Assembly (NCBI RefSeq): GCF_937425535.1
Contig: NZ_OW485601.1
Coordinates: 4,633,501-4,697,500 of the forward strand
Length of the DNA stretch: 64,000 nucleotides
Origin: Rhodovastum atsumiense
GTDB taxonomy: Bacteria > Pseudomonadota > Alphaproteobacteria > Acetobacterales > Acetobacteraceae
Reading direction: 5' to 3'
Part shown: positions 1 to 8,113 of the stretch, one piece after another
Position numbering within the stretch: the stretch's first letter is position 1
Layout of the letters: each line of letters starts with the position of its first letter
Notes under the pieces: model-generated
Database searches by the model: none
Told to the model about the DNA's origin: nothing
What the model saw: only the letters and a program-made list of their open reading frames with translations
Program-made: the position numbers and the translations under genes

Positions 1-264
1 AGGATCTGGTCGGGCGACATGAGCCAGGGCCAGTCCATCCGGCTGGATTACCTGGATGCGATCCCGTTCGGGCAGGGCGGCGCGGCCACGCTCAGCCTCT
101 ACGAGGATGATGGCGACCACTGGTACGATCGCAACGACTATATCGGTTCCACCCGGCTCAGCGGCGCCCAGGAGCCCGGTGGCGCCTTCTCTCGCGACTT
201 CACCGGCGGCGATGCGCATTACCGCGTCTACATGGACGTGCAGCGGGCGAGCACGCCCGTCTGA
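1..264 (+). CDS. C-terminal fragment of an unrecognised protein (5' end outside window)
   Basis: The frame is open from the first base, so the gene starts upstream of the window; an internal ATG at 19 gives 81 residues. The visible part is acidic and aromatic, with a YEDDGDHWYDRNDYIG stretch that looks like one edge of a beta-sandwich with possible metal-binding Asp residues. I do not recognise the family. A long imperfect hairpin follows the stop. Confidence 0.5.
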   Translation, partial: RIWSGDMSQGQSIRLDYLDAIPFGQGGAATLSLYEDDGDHWYDRNDYIGSTRLSGAQEPGGAFSRDFTGGDAHYRVYMDVQRASTPV

Positions 265-279
265 GATGAGGTAAGCGGC

Positions 280-339
280 CCCTGGCCGTGGCATTCCCCC
301 GTGCCCGCATGGCATGGCCGGGGGATGTCGCGGCCAGGG
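280..339 (+). terminator. Imperfect long hairpin after the partial gene
   Basis: CCCTGGCCG...CATTCCCCC (about 280-300) pairs with GGGGGATG...CGGCCAGGG (320-339) with few mismatches. It has no T-tract, so it could be a factor-dependent terminator or an RNA-stabilising structure. Confidence 0.35.
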
Positions 340-366
340 TTCCTTGCCGGGGCGGCGACAAAGGGA

Positions 367-394
367 TTGTCAGGGCAATCGATCGCAATATACA
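367..394 (+). promoter_or_regulatory. Candidate sigma70-type promoter for the nitroreductase-phnCDE operon
   Basis: TTGTCA (367-372) and TATACA (389-394) are separated by 16 bp. They lie about 90 nt before the nitroreductase ATG at 482 and downstream of the hairpin that closes the previous gene. Confidence 0.4.
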
Positions 395-481
395 CTTGGA
401 CATAACGCTTCTGCCACAGCCTTGGGCCAACGCATCGCCGTCTCTGCCCGCGGCGGGGAGGGTGCATGCAAGGATCCCGAC

Positions 482-1060
482 ATGACCGAAGCTGTTGCCG
501 AGTCCATCCCCGATCGCCTGCGCTTCCTGCTGGAGCGCCAGTCCTGCGCCGCGCTGGTGGCGCCCGCACCGGATGCGGCGGCGCTGCGCCTGATGCTGCA
601 GGCGGCGGTGCGCGTGCCCGATCACAAGCGCTTGCGGCCCTATCGCTTCGTCATCGCCGAGGGTGAGGGACTGCAACGGCTTGGCGCGATCATGGAACGC
701 GCCGCCGTGGCCGCGGGCAAGCCGGAGGAGGTGGTGCGCCGCGCGCCGCGCATGCCGCTGCGCGCGCCGATGGTGATCACCGTGGTGGCGTCGCCGCGTC
801 CCGATCCCGATGTCCCGGCCTATGACCAGGAACTCACCGCGGGCTGCGCGGTGATGGCGCTGCAGATGGCGGCGCAGGCGCTCGGCTACGGCGCGATCTG
901 GCGGTCCGGCTGGTTCATGTACGACACGCTGCTGCAGCGCGAACTCGGGCTTTCGCAGACAGAGCGGATCGTCGGATTCCTCTATGTGGGCACGCCGGGC
1001 CGTGTCCTGCCGCCGCCGCCCGCGGCCGGAGATGTCGATGCCCTCGTCAGCCGGCTCTGA
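482..1060 (+). CDS. Nitroreductase family protein (YdjA-like)
   Basis: A 192-residue FMN-dependent nitroreductase-fold protein. The N-terminal half carries the family pattern in which a hydrophobic helix precedes VPDHKRLRPYRF, the FMN-contacting loop. The C-terminal half has the GCAVMALQMAAQALGYGAIWRSG helix and strand, near the length of short YdjA-type enzymes. I chose ATG 482 over the upstream in-frame ATG at 314 because AAGGA lies 8 nt before it and homology begins there. The 3' end overlaps phnC. The substrate is unknown; members reduce nitro compounds or quinones with NAD(P)H. Co-transcription with a phosphonate-type importer is by position only. Confidence 0.85.
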   Translation: MTEAVAESIPDRLRFLLERQSCAALVAPAPDAAALRLMLQAAVRVPDHKRLRPYRFVIAEGEGLQRLGAIMERAAVAAGKPEEVVRRAPRMPLRAPMVITVVASPRPDPDVPAYDQELTAGCAVMALQMAAQALGYGAIWRSGWFMYDTLLQRELGLSQTERIVGFLYVGTPGRVLPPPPAAGDVDALVSRL

Positions 1061-1847
1061 GCCGGCTTCCGGCGTCCCTGCATCGACAGGCACGATCGGG
1101 CCGGCGGTGTGGCTGGACCGGGTGGCGGTGGCGCTGGGCGGCCACACCGTGCTGCAGGACATCACCTTGCGCGTGCCCGCGGGCGCGATCACCGCGGTGG
1201 TCGGGCGGTCCGGCGCCGGCAAGACCACGCTGCTGCGCACGCTGAACGGGCTGGTGCCGCCGGCGGAAGGCGAGATCGGCGCCGCCGGCATCGGTCCGCT
1301 GGGCGATGCGGAAAGCTGGCGCCGGCACCGCCGCCGCATCGCCACGGTGTTCCAGAACCACGCGCTGATCGACCGGCTGTCCGCGCTCGACAACGTGCTG
1401 CTCGGCGTGGCTGACCAGCGCCATCCGCTGTCCCTGCTGCCCTGGCCCCGCGACCTGCGCCGGCGCGCCGCCGAGGCGCTGGACGCGGTCGGCATGCTGG
1501 GGCTCGCGAACCGTCCCGTCTCGCGGCTGTCCGGCGGCGAACGGCAGCGCGTCGGGCTGGCGCGGGCACTGGTGCGCGAGCCGGACCTGCTGCTGGCCGA
1601 CGAGCCCTTCGCCTCGGTCGATCCCACATTGATCGCGCAGTTGACACGGGATTTCCGCGAGGCCGTGCACCGGCGCCGGCTGACCGTGGTGATCGTGCTG
1701 CACCAGATCGAAACCGCCCGCGCGCTGGCCGACCGCATCGTCGGTCTTGCCGAGGGGCGCGTGGTCTTCGAAGGCACCCCTGCCGCCTTCGACCAGGACG
1801 GGCGCGGACGCATCTTCCATGCCGTGCGGCCCGCGCGCGCCGATTGA
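1032..1847 (+). CDS. phnC: Phosphonate-type ABC transporter ATP-binding protein
   Basis: A 271-residue cytoplasmic ATPase that would power a PhnCDE importer. Visible motifs are Walker A GRSGAGKTT, a Q-loop in VFQNHALIDRLS, the signature LSGGERQR, Walker B LLLADEPFASVD and a switch His in VLHQ. The start at 1032 (alternative 1038) lies inside the end of the nitroreductase gene, implying translational coupling. phnD follows after 16 nt. No C-P lyase genes are present, so the ligand could be a phosphonate, phosphite or a related oxyanion. Confidence 0.88.
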   Translation: MSMPSSAGSEPASGVPASTGTIGPAVWLDRVAVALGGHTVLQDITLRVPAGAITAVVGRSGAGKTTLLRTLNGLVPPAEGEIGAAGIGPLGDAESWRRHRRRIATVFQNHALIDRLSALDNVLLGVADQRHPLSLLPWPRDLRRRAAEALDAVGMLGLANRPVSRLSGGERQRVGLARALVREPDLLLADEPFASVDPTLIAQLTRDFREAVHRRRLTVVIVLHQIETARALADRIVGLAEGRVVFEGTPAAFDQDGRGRIFHAVRPARAD

Positions 1848-1863
1848 ACCGAAAGGAGCCTGC

Positions 1864-2751
1864 ATGCCCGTTCTCTCCCGTCGTGCTGCCCTCGCCGGGG
1901 TCTTCGCCGGTGCCGTGACGCTTGCCACCGGCACCGCCGGCGCCGCCGACCGCCCCCGGAAACTGACCATCGGCCTGTTGCCGACCGAATCGGCACCGAC
2001 GGTGATGCGGCTGAACGAGCCGCTGCGGCTTTACCTGGAGAAGCGGCTGGAACTGCCGGTCGAACTGGTGGTCGGCGCCAACTACGCCGCCACCAGCGAG
2101 GCCTTGCGTTTCGGCCGGCTCGACATCGCCTATCTGGGGCCGGTGACCTACATCCTGCAAAGTCGGCGCGCGAAGCTGATCCCTTTCGCACGGCCCTCGC
2201 ATGCCTTGGTCGGCCCGACCTTCCAGGCGGTGATCATCGTGCCGGCGGGCAGCAGCACGCGCACGCTCGGCGATCTGCGCGGCAAGGAAGTGGCCTTCGG
2301 CGACCCGGCCTCCACCTCCGGCACCTGGGTGCCGCGCTACCAACTGGTCGAGGCCGGGCTGGTGGCCGGGCGCGACTACACGCTGCGCGTGCTCGGCGCG
2401 CATGACGCGGTGGCGCTGGCGGTGGCCAATGGCCGCGCCGATGCCGGTGGGCTGTCGCTGCCGATCTACAACCGGCTGATCCGCGAGGGACGACTGGATG
2501 CGGGCAAGGTCCGCGTGCTGGCCGAATCGGCGCCGATCCCGGAATACATGTGGACCTTCCGCGAAGGGTTGGACCCGAAGCTGCGCGAGGAGGTGCGTCG
2601 GGCCTTCATCGGCGTGACCGATCCGGCGGCGCTGCAGGTGTTCAACGCCGAAGCCTTCATCCCCGCCGTCGATTCCGACGTGGATCGCGTGCGCATCTGG
2701 ATCGAGGCAATCCGCAAGGACAGCCCCGACGCGGTCCCCGCCCCGCAATGA
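1864..2751 (+). CDS. phnD: Phosphonate-type ABC transporter substrate-binding protein
   Basis: A 295-residue periplasmic binding protein. The N-terminus has a twin-arginine-like leader (SRRAALAG, then a hydrophobic stretch ending in AGAA). The body shows PhnD hallmarks: IGLLPTESAPTVM, a YLGPVTY loop and FGDPASTSG, which lines the oxyanion pocket. ATG 1864 is preceded by AAAGGAG; the frame opens upstream but the extension overlaps phnC and has no leader. It overlaps phnE by an ATGA junction. Ligand specificity cannot be read from sequence. Confidence 0.88.
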   Translation: MPVLSRRAALAGVFAGAVTLATGTAGAADRPRKLTIGLLPTESAPTVMRLNEPLRLYLEKRLELPVELVVGANYAATSEALRFGRLDIAYLGPVTYILQSRRAKLIPFARPSHALVGPTFQAVIIVPAGSSTRTLGDLRGKEVAFGDPASTSGTWVPRYQLVEAGLVAGRDYTLRVLGAHDAVALAVANGRADAGGLSLPIYNRLIREGRLDAGKVRVLAESAPIPEYMWTFREGLDPKLREEVRRAFIGVTDPAALQVFNAEAFIPAVDSDVDRVRIWIEAIRKDSPDAVPAPQ

Positions 2752-3578
2752 GCGGGGCGCGCCAGCCGGCCGACGCCTCCGGGCTGATGGAGGCGGTGCT
2801 TGCCGAAGGAGGGCGGCGGGCGCTGCGGGGCTATGGCGGCGCGCTGCTGGGCGGGGCGGTGATCGTCGCGGCGTTCTTCTATGCCGATGCCCTGAATTTC
2901 GCCCGCTACCGCGACGCCTTGCCGACGCTGTGGGCACTGCTTGCGGATTCGCTGCCGCCGGATTTCTCGCGCTGGCGGTCCTGGGGCCGGCCGCTGGCCG
3001 AGACCCTGGCGATGAGTATCTGCGGCACGGTGATCGCCACCGTCGCCGCTGCCCCGCTCGGCGCCATCGCCGCGCGGGGCAGCGGCCACAGGATCGCCGG
3101 CGCGGCGGTGCGGCTGATGCTGAACACCATCCGCTCGATCCCCGGCGTGGTGTGGGGCGTGCTGTTCGTCGCCGCCGTGGGCTTCGGGCCGTTGCCCGGA
3201 TTGCTGGCGCTGGCCTGCCATTCCACCGGCATGCTGGGCAAGTTCTACGCCGAGATCATCGAGCATGTGGACCCGATGCCGGGCGACGCACTGCGCAGCC
3301 ATGGCGGATCGCGCCTCGCGGTGCTGCGCTTCACCGTGCTGCCGCAGATCCTGCCGCGCATCGCCGACGTGACGCTGTATCGCTGGGAGCACAATGTCCG
3401 CGCCGCCACGGTGCTGGGCGTGGTGGGGGCGGGCGGCATCGGCCTGGAGCTGGTGACCGCCTTCCACCTGTTCGAATACCGCGAGGCCATGGCCCTGATC
3501 CTGGTGATCCTGGGGGTGGTGAGCCTGATCAACCTGATCGGCGCCTGGCTGCGTGGCCGCTTCCTCGCCAGTGCCTGA
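2748..3578 (+). CDS. phnE: Phosphonate-type ABC transporter permease
   Basis: A 276-residue inner-membrane permease with about six hydrophobic segments. It has the BPD inner-membrane motif around LRSHGGSRLAVLRFTVLPQILP, the EAA loop that docks on PhnC. The start ATG overlaps the phnD stop as ATGA, and an upstream extension of the frame would lie inside phnD. A single permease implies a homodimer with PhnC and PhnD. It is the last gene of the operon. Confidence 0.87.
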   Translation: MSGARQPADASGLMEAVLAEGGRRALRGYGGALLGGAVIVAAFFYADALNFARYRDALPTLWALLADSLPPDFSRWRSWGRPLAETLAMSICGTVIATVAAAPLGAIAARGSGHRIAGAAVRLMLNTIRSIPGVVWGVLFVAAVGFGPLPGLLALACHSTGMLGKFYAEIIEHVDPMPGDALRSHGGSRLAVLRFTVLPQILPRIADVTLYRWEHNVRAATVLGVVGAGGIGLELVTAFHLFEYREAMALILVILGVVSLINLIGAWLRGRFLASA

Positions 3579-3710
3579 GGCGGCGCGCGGGTTATTTGCG
3601 AGGGAGTATTGATTTCACCGGACCGCCGGGGTCTTGCGTATTCCCGTCGCCGCCAGGTCGTCGACAAAGTGCGACCGGAGTCTCGGCGGGAGGTTGTATT
3701 GCGGTATTCG

Positions 3711-4070
3711 ATGCGTCTTGCAGCGGTCATGGCGCTGCTCGTGCTTCCGGCGCTGGCATGGGCCAAGGGCGCCGGCACATACAGCGTGCACGGCACCAAC
3801 AGCCACGACCAGTCGTCCTATGACGGGACGGTCACGGTCACACAGGCCGGGGACGGCACATGGCGCGTGCGGCAGAAGATCGCCGGCGAGTCCTTCGATG
3901 GCTATGCCATCGGCGACGGCAACATCCTGGCCGTCACCTACAGCGCCAGCGGGTCGACCTATATCGCGGTCTATGTTGCCCGCGATGACGGCGGGTACGA
4001 CGGATTCTGGGCGGAGAAGGGCGACAAGAAGGTCAGTACCGAGACCTGGGCGCCTGGCAAGGGCCAATAA
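3711..4070 (+). CDS. Small secreted protein, function unknown
   Basis: 119 residues. A Sec signal peptide is clear (MRLAAVMALLVLPALAWA), followed by about 100 residues of alternating polar and hydrophobic strands rich in Gly, Tyr and Asp (GTNSHDQSSYDGTVTVTQ). This suggests a small all-beta periplasmic domain. The frame opens at 3609, but ATG 3711 puts the signal peptide at the terminus. It converges with the flavodoxin pair, 10 bp away. I do not recognise the family. Confidence 0.65.
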   Translation: MRLAAVMALLVLPALAWAKGAGTYSVHGTNSHDQSSYDGTVTVTQAGDGTWRVRQKIAGESFDGYAIGDGNILAVTYSASGSTYIAVYVARDDGGYDGFWAEKGDKKVSTETWAPGKGQ

Positions 4071-4080
4071 CGCGGCGCCA

Positions 4081-4485
4081 TCAGGCGGCGGGCCGGAGCG
4101 TGTCCGCTTCGGGCACAACCCAGGGCTGGGCGGCATCCGCCTTGGTCCGCGCCAGGTAGCGCAGGCATTGCTGTTCGCAGTCATAGCCAAGCAGGATGCC
4201 GAGCATGAAATCATGCTCGGCGGAGAGGTTGCACAACTGGGTGGTGAGGAAGCGCCGCGCCGCCAGCACCGCCGCCGGGCGCCCGAACAGCACGTTGACC
4301 TTGGACGGGCAGGCCTCGTGCACGTGATGCGGTGTGGCGGTGGCAACGAGGCGGGCGACGATGGGCGCCGCTTCCTCCGGGGTCAGCGTCATCAGGATCA
4401 GCGGGCGCAACCCCTTCGACAGTTCGTAGAGGTGATGGGCAAAGATGCCCATCGTTGCGGTGTTCAGCCCAGGCTCTCGATCCAT
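4081..4485 (-). CDS. DUF2023-like small protein paired with flavodoxin
   Basis: A 134-residue soluble protein. The segment GIFAHHLYELSKGLRPLIL and the Cys-containing C-terminus resemble the DUF2023 family as I remember it. ATG 4485 is preferred over ATG 4452 because AAAGAGGA lies just upstream of it. It then overlaps the flavodoxin stop by 22 nt, so the two are probably co-translated. No catalytic motif is apparent; a partner role for the flavodoxin is inferred from the overlap only. Confidence 0.6.
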   Translation of the reverse strand: MDREPGLNTATMGIFAHHLYELSKGLRPLILMTLTPEEAAPIVARLVATATPHHVHEACPSKVNVLFGRPAAVLAARRFLTTQLCNLSAEHDFMLGILLGYDCEQQCLRYLARTKADAAQPWVVPEADTLRPAA

Positions 4486-4946
4486 GCGCTGATCCTCTTT
4501 TCGGAGCGGGAGGCCTGGCTGTCCTGGTCGAGGGCGAGGCCGACGAAGCGACCGTCACGCTCGGCGAGCGAGGCAGTGTAGTCGTAGCCCTTGGTTTCGG
4601 TGAAGCCCACCACCGTGGCACCACGGTTGACCACGTGGTCGTACAGGATGCCCATGGCATCGACGAAGCTGTCCGGATAGGTCACCTGGTCGCCCGTGCC
4701 GAACAGCGCCACGCGCCGTCCGACGAGATTGGCGCCGGTCAGCTTGTCGAGATGGGCTTCCCAGTCGGATTGCAGGTCGCCGTTGCCATAGGTCGGGGAC
4801 CCGAGAACCAGCAGGCTGCAATTCTCGAAATCGTCCGGCGTCGCCGCCTTGATGTCGATGGCCCGGCCCTGGAGGCGCCTGGCAATGCGGGAGGCGACCG
4901 CCTCGGTGGCACCACCGTCGGAACCGAAGATCACGTTCACGCTCAT
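4464..4946 (-). CDS. Flavodoxin
   Basis: A 160-residue FMN electron carrier. The N-terminus MSVNVIFGSDGGATE is the phosphate-binding loop. The 50s loop has LVLGSPTYGNGDLQSDW and the 90s loop VALFGTGDQVTYPDSF, with the flavin-stacking Trp and Tyr in place. The length and the GYDYTAS insertion fit a long-chain flavodoxin. The frame continues to 5024, but homology starts at 4946. A Fur-like site lies 60 nt upstream, so induction under iron limitation as a ferredoxin substitute is likely (inference). Confidence 0.9.
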   Translation of the reverse strand: MSVNVIFGSDGGATEAVASRIARRLQGRAIDIKAATPDDFENCSLLVLGSPTYGNGDLQSDWEAHLDKLTGANLVGRRVALFGTGDQVTYPDSFVDAMGILYDHVVNRGATVVGFTETKGYDYTASLAERDGRFVGLALDQDSQASRSEKRISAWIESLG

Positions 4947-5008
4947 GGTCTGGTTGCTTCGCTGCGATCCATCTGGAGGGAAGGGGATGGTGGATCGTCT
5001 AGCGCAAA

Positions 5009-5023
5009 TGAGAATTAATCGCA
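5009..5023 (-). promoter_or_regulatory. Candidate Fur box upstream of flavodoxin
   Basis: The 15-mer TGAGAATTAATCGCA matches 10 of 14 specified positions of the 7-1-7 Fur consensus TGATAATnATTATCA. It sits in an AT-rich island in otherwise GC-rich DNA, about 63 nt before the flavodoxin ATG. Confidence 0.45.
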
Positions 5024-5102
5024 ATTACAAAATCAAGGGTGACGGCGGAGCGTTGCGATGGCGGATGGCGGCGCGCTGACCCGCCCCACGGTTGCGACAG
5101 TT

Positions 5103-5175
5103 GCTTTGCCGCGCAGCGCTTTTGGTGTGCAGGGGCCTTGTGGCCCCTGCCGGGTCCAGGGCAGCACCCTGGCCT
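5103..5175 (+). repeat. Intergenic hairpin repeat, family A (copy 1)
   Basis: It begins with CCGCGCAGCG. Hairpin 1 is GCAGGGGCC-TTGT-GGCCCCTGC (5129-5150) and hairpin 2 is CCAGGG-CAGCA-CCCTGG (5156-5172), followed by CCTTTCTTTTT. The T-tract makes it terminator-like on the + strand, although both flanking genes are on the - strand. Other copies lie near 17262, 27250 and 48268. Confidence 0.7.
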
Positions 5176-5189
5176 TTCTTTTTGACCCT

Positions 5190-7172
5190 TCAGGCCGCCA
5201 GGCGGGTGGTGCCGAGGGCTGCGATGGCACGGTCGAGCCGGGCCAGGTTCTCGGCGTCCTGACGGAACACCAGTCCCAGCACGCCGGAGTCCGAGCGCAC
5301 GGCCCGTCCCGCGATCGCCCCGCCCGCGCCGGGCAGATCGAGTCCGACCTCGGTGCCGGGGTGCGGCACCCAGGCGCTCAGCACGGCCGCGCCGGCGCGC
5401 GAGATGTCGCGGAGTTCCACCTGGATCGGCGCGCGGCCGGCGGTGGAAAGCGTCACCCTGGCGCCGCTGCCGGCGACGCGTTCGTCGCCACGGCGTTCGC
5501 CGTCCTCGTCGCGCACCGTGGCGAGGAAGTGGTCGACCTCGATGCGCAGCTTGTCGGCTTCCTCGCCGATGCCGTTGGCGGCATCGAGCACCTGGCGGCT
5601 GACGGTGCCGGCCTCGTCGGACATGCCGACCACCTGCCGCATCGCGCCCGTCGTGTGGGTGCTGGCGAGGGTGACGGTGTGCAGGTCGGCGGCGATCTGC
5701 CGCGTCGCCGCGCTCTGTTCCTCCACCGCGGCGGCGATCACCGCGGTCACCTGATCGAGCCGGCCGATGATGGCGGCGACATCGGCCATGGCGGCGATCG
5801 AGCCACCGGTGGCGGTGCGCACCGCCTCGATCTGGCTGCCGATTTCATGCGTGGCAGTCGCGGTCTGCCGCGCCAGGGCCTTCACCTCGCCGGCAACAAC
5901 GGCAAAGCCGCGCCCGGCCTCGCCGGCCCGTGCCGCCTCGATGGTGGCGTTCAGGGCCAGCAGGTTGGTCTGGCCGGCGATGCCGCTGATCAGGCTGACC
6001 ACTTCGCCGATGCGCGCGGTCGCCTCGGCCAGTCCCTTCATGGTTTCCTGGCTGGCATCGGCGCGGCCGACCGCGTCACGCGCCACCTGGGCCGCGGTCG
6101 TGACCTGGCGGGAGATCTCGTCGACGCTGGCGGTCATCTGCTCGATGGCGGCGGCGACCGCGGTCAGTTGCCCGGAGGAGGTCTCGGCTTCCCGCGCGGT
6201 GCCGCTGGCATGTTCGCGCACGCCGGCGGCCGCCTCGGCCATGGAGGCCGCCGCCTTGCGCATGTCCTCGGCCGCACCGGAGAGGCCGGCCATCACGCCG
6301 GAGACGGCGGTGCCGAAATCATGCGTGTGGCGGTCCATCGCGGCCTGGCGGCGTTCGCGGGCGCTGCGTTCCGCCTCGCGCTGGGCGGCGTTGCGTTCGG
6401 CCGCCTGCAGGTCCTGGCGGAACTGCTCCAGCGCCTGCGCCATGGCGCCGATCTCGTCGCGGCGGGTGCAGCCGACCACGGTGATGTCCAGTTCGCGCGC
6501 GGCGACCTGGCGCATCTGCCGGGCGAGCGCAAGCACCGGGCGGCAGATGCTGGCAATGGAGAGAATGCCGCCACCGGCGCAGATCGCCGCGCAGGCCAGC
6601 ATGGCCCCGAGCATCAGCCACAGCCCGAGTTGATAAGTGCTGCGGGTGGTGCCGACACCGGTCCAGGCTTCCAGCACGATCATCTGGCGCATGGTGTTCA
6701 CGCTGTCGAGGAACTTCTGGTAGGCGGCGTTGGTGCTTCCCTGCAGGGCGGCATCGGCGTCGCTCCGGCGGCCGGTGCGGGAGGAGTCCAGCACCGCCGG
6801 GATGGAGTCGCGGTACTGCCCCCAGGCAAGGCGCGCGATGTCCAGCAACCGGCGCTGCTGCTCGGCGGTGAAGGTGGCGGAAGCGCCGGCGAAGAAATTG
6901 TCGATCAGCCCGACCTCGTCGGCGAGCTGCGGCTCGAGCGCCGCCTTGGCCTGGGCATCGTCGGTGATGACGTGGCGCAGCAGCAGGCGGTTGTGTTCGT
7001 TCAGCTCGGCGCGCAGGTCGGCGAGCACGCTGACATGCGGCAGCAGCCCGGCGCCGAAGCGCGCGGCCACGTCGTTGAGCCGGTGTGTCTGGTAGAGCGA
7101 GACAAGACCGAGGCCAAGGCAGGCGAGGAACGCCGTGCCGAAGCCGATCAGAATCCGTGTGCGGAGTGTCAT
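5190..7172 (-). CDS. Methyl-accepting chemotaxis protein with C-terminal PilZ domain
   Basis: A 660-residue inner-membrane chemoreceptor. TM1 spans about 7-28, a helical periplasmic sensor about 30-185, TM2 about 185-207, then HAMP and the long cytoplasmic coiled coil with the conserved tip [18 protein letters not shown]. The last 100 residues form a PilZ domain with RGDER (RxxxR) and DISRAG (DxSxxG), the c-di-GMP-binding pair. ATG 7172 is chosen because TM1 begins at once; the frame extends to 7550 but that part is intergenic in character. It probably couples c-di-GMP level to CheA signalling (inference). Confidence 0.9.
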   Translation of the reverse strand: MTLRTRILIGFGTAFLACLGLGLVSLYQTHRLNDVAARFGAGLLPHVSVLADLRAELNEHNRLLLRHVITDDAQAKAALEPQLADEVGLIDNFFAGASATFTAEQQRRLLDIARLAWGQYRDSIPAVLDSSRTGRRSDADAALQGSTNAAYQKFLDSVNTMRQMIVLEAWTGVGTTRSTYQLGLWLMLGAMLACAAICAGGGILSIASICRPVLALARQMRQVAARELDITVVGCTRRDEIGAMAQALEQFRQDLQAAERNAAQREAERSARERRQAAMDRHTHDFGTAVSGVMAGLSGAAEDMRKAAASMAEAAAGVREHASGTAREAETSSGQLTAVAAAIEQMTASVDEISRQVTTAAQVARDAVGRADASQETMKGLAEATARIGEVVSLISGIAGQTNLLALNATIEAARAGEAGRGFAVVAGEVKALARQTATATHEIGSQIEAVRTATGGSIAAMADVAAIIGRLDQVTAVIAAAVEEQSAATRQIAADLHTVTLASTHTTGAMRQVVGMSDEAGTVSRQVLDAANGIGEEADKLRIEVDHFLATVRDEDGERRGDERVAGSGARVTLSTAGRAPIQVELRDISRAGAAVLSAWVPHPGTEVGLDLPGAGGAIAGRAVRSDSGVLGLVFRQDAENLARLDRAIAALGTTRLAA

Positions 7173-7503
7173 TGTGCCTGTTCCAGGCTTGGTGTTCAGG
7201 AGGAATAAGTAACTGAACCAAATTATTATTTTATTATAGATCCGGATTGGATCGGGAGCGATGGTGTTTTTCGGTTGTTCATCAATTTTGCCGCGGAGAG
7301 GGATCGGCGCCTGACGCCCCCGGCAGGGGGGTGGGGGAAGTGCTGTCCTGCTGGCGTGCAATACTGCGCATGCAAATTGTACTGGATATATGCATTGGTC
7401 ATTTGCCAGTAATTTGCATTGACCGCATGAGTATGATTTCAATTTATTTATAATCGAATGATGTCGCCGGTGCCGGATGCCGGCGTGTGCGGAGGAGCGT
7501 GCC
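7173..7503. other. AT-rich divergent intergenic region
   Basis: 331 bp between the divergent chemoreceptor and glycine-zipper genes. Two AT-rich blocks (about 7205-7245 and 7360-7455), one with TATAAT at 7449-7454, probably hold both promoters. I found no consensus -35 at proper spacing and no gene. Confidence 0.4.
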
Positions 7504-7908
7504 ATGCCGCGGCTGACGCCGATTGCCCTGATCCTGCTGGTTGCCTCCACGGCCGGCGCGGCGGCACAGGCCCCGGTGTTCTATCCCGCCAGCGGGCAAT
7601 CGCCGGAGCGGATCAGCCAGGACCAGGCGGCCTGCCGGAACTGGGCCTCGCAGCAGAGCGGCGGGGGGCCGGGGGCGCAGCCGGCGCCGCCGGTGGGCGG
7701 GCGGGCGCGTGGGGCGGCGGCGGGGGCGACCGCCGCGGCGATCACCGGCAACGATGCCGGCAAGGGCGCCGCCGCCGGGGCGGTCGGCGGGGCCGCGGCC
7801 CAGCGCGGCGCAAGGCGGCAGGCGGCCGCCCAGCAGCAGCAGGCCGGCACCGCCTTCAACCGGGCAATGGCCGCCTGCATGCAGGGACGCGGCTACACCG
7901 TGCAGTAG
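7504..7908 (+). CDS. Glycine-zipper secreted protein
   Basis: 134 residues with a Sec signal peptide ([19 protein letters not shown]). A central Ala/Gly-rich block ([15 protein letters not shown]...[14 protein letters not shown]) has the GxxxGxxxG spacing of a glycine zipper, as in YMGG/SlyB-like envelope proteins. A Gln-rich linker and a short Cys-containing tail ([12 protein letters not shown]) follow; a second Cys sits near residue 40, so a disulfide is possible. ATG 7504 is preceded by GGAGGA. The likely location is periplasm or outer membrane; the role is unknown. Confidence 0.75.
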   Translation: MPRLTPIALILLVASTAGAAAQAPVFYPASGQSPERISQDQAACRNWASQQSGGGPGAQPAPPVGGRARGAAAGATAAAITGNDAGKGAAAGAVGGAAAQRGARRQAAAQQQQAGTAFNRAMAACMQGRGYTVQ

Positions 7909-7927
7909 CCGGCGCGGGGCCGCCTGC

Positions 7928-8007
7928 GAGCCGCCGGATGTGCTCCGGCGGCTCCTGGGCGATGGTCCTGTCCAGTGGGCGGTTTCCTGGACGGCCCGGA
8001 CCATCGC
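7928..8007. terminator. Two strong hairpins between convergent genes
   Basis: GAGCCGCCGGA-TGTGC-TCCGGCGGCTC (7928-7954) is a perfect 11-bp stem. A second nested hairpin pairs GCGATGGTCC (7959-7968) with GGACCATCGC (7998-8007) and GTCCAG (7970-7975) with CTGGAC (7987-7992). The position between convergent ends fits a bidirectional terminator, but there is no T-tract. Confidence 0.55.
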
Positions 8008-8052
8008 AGCAGCCGGGCGATGACGCTGTGACCTGGAGCACAGGCGGGGCGA

Positions 8053-8079
8053 TGGCGGATTGCGCTCCGCTTATCCGTT
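8053..8079. repeat. Intergenic palindromic repeat, family C (copy 1)
   Basis: GCGGAT-TGCGCTCCGCTT-ATCCG has the shape of the short intergenic palindrome GGCGGAT...ATCCGCC that I recall as common in proteobacteria. A better-preserved copy is at 16314. Confidence 0.55.
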
Positions 8080-8113
8080 GAGGGGGATGGCCCCCGCCCT
8101 GCCATATCCTTCC

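Noticed and set aside
314-481. N-terminal extension of the nitroreductase
   Set aside because: The extension from ATG 314 overlaps the hairpin and promoter region and has no homology; ATG 482 has a ribosome site.
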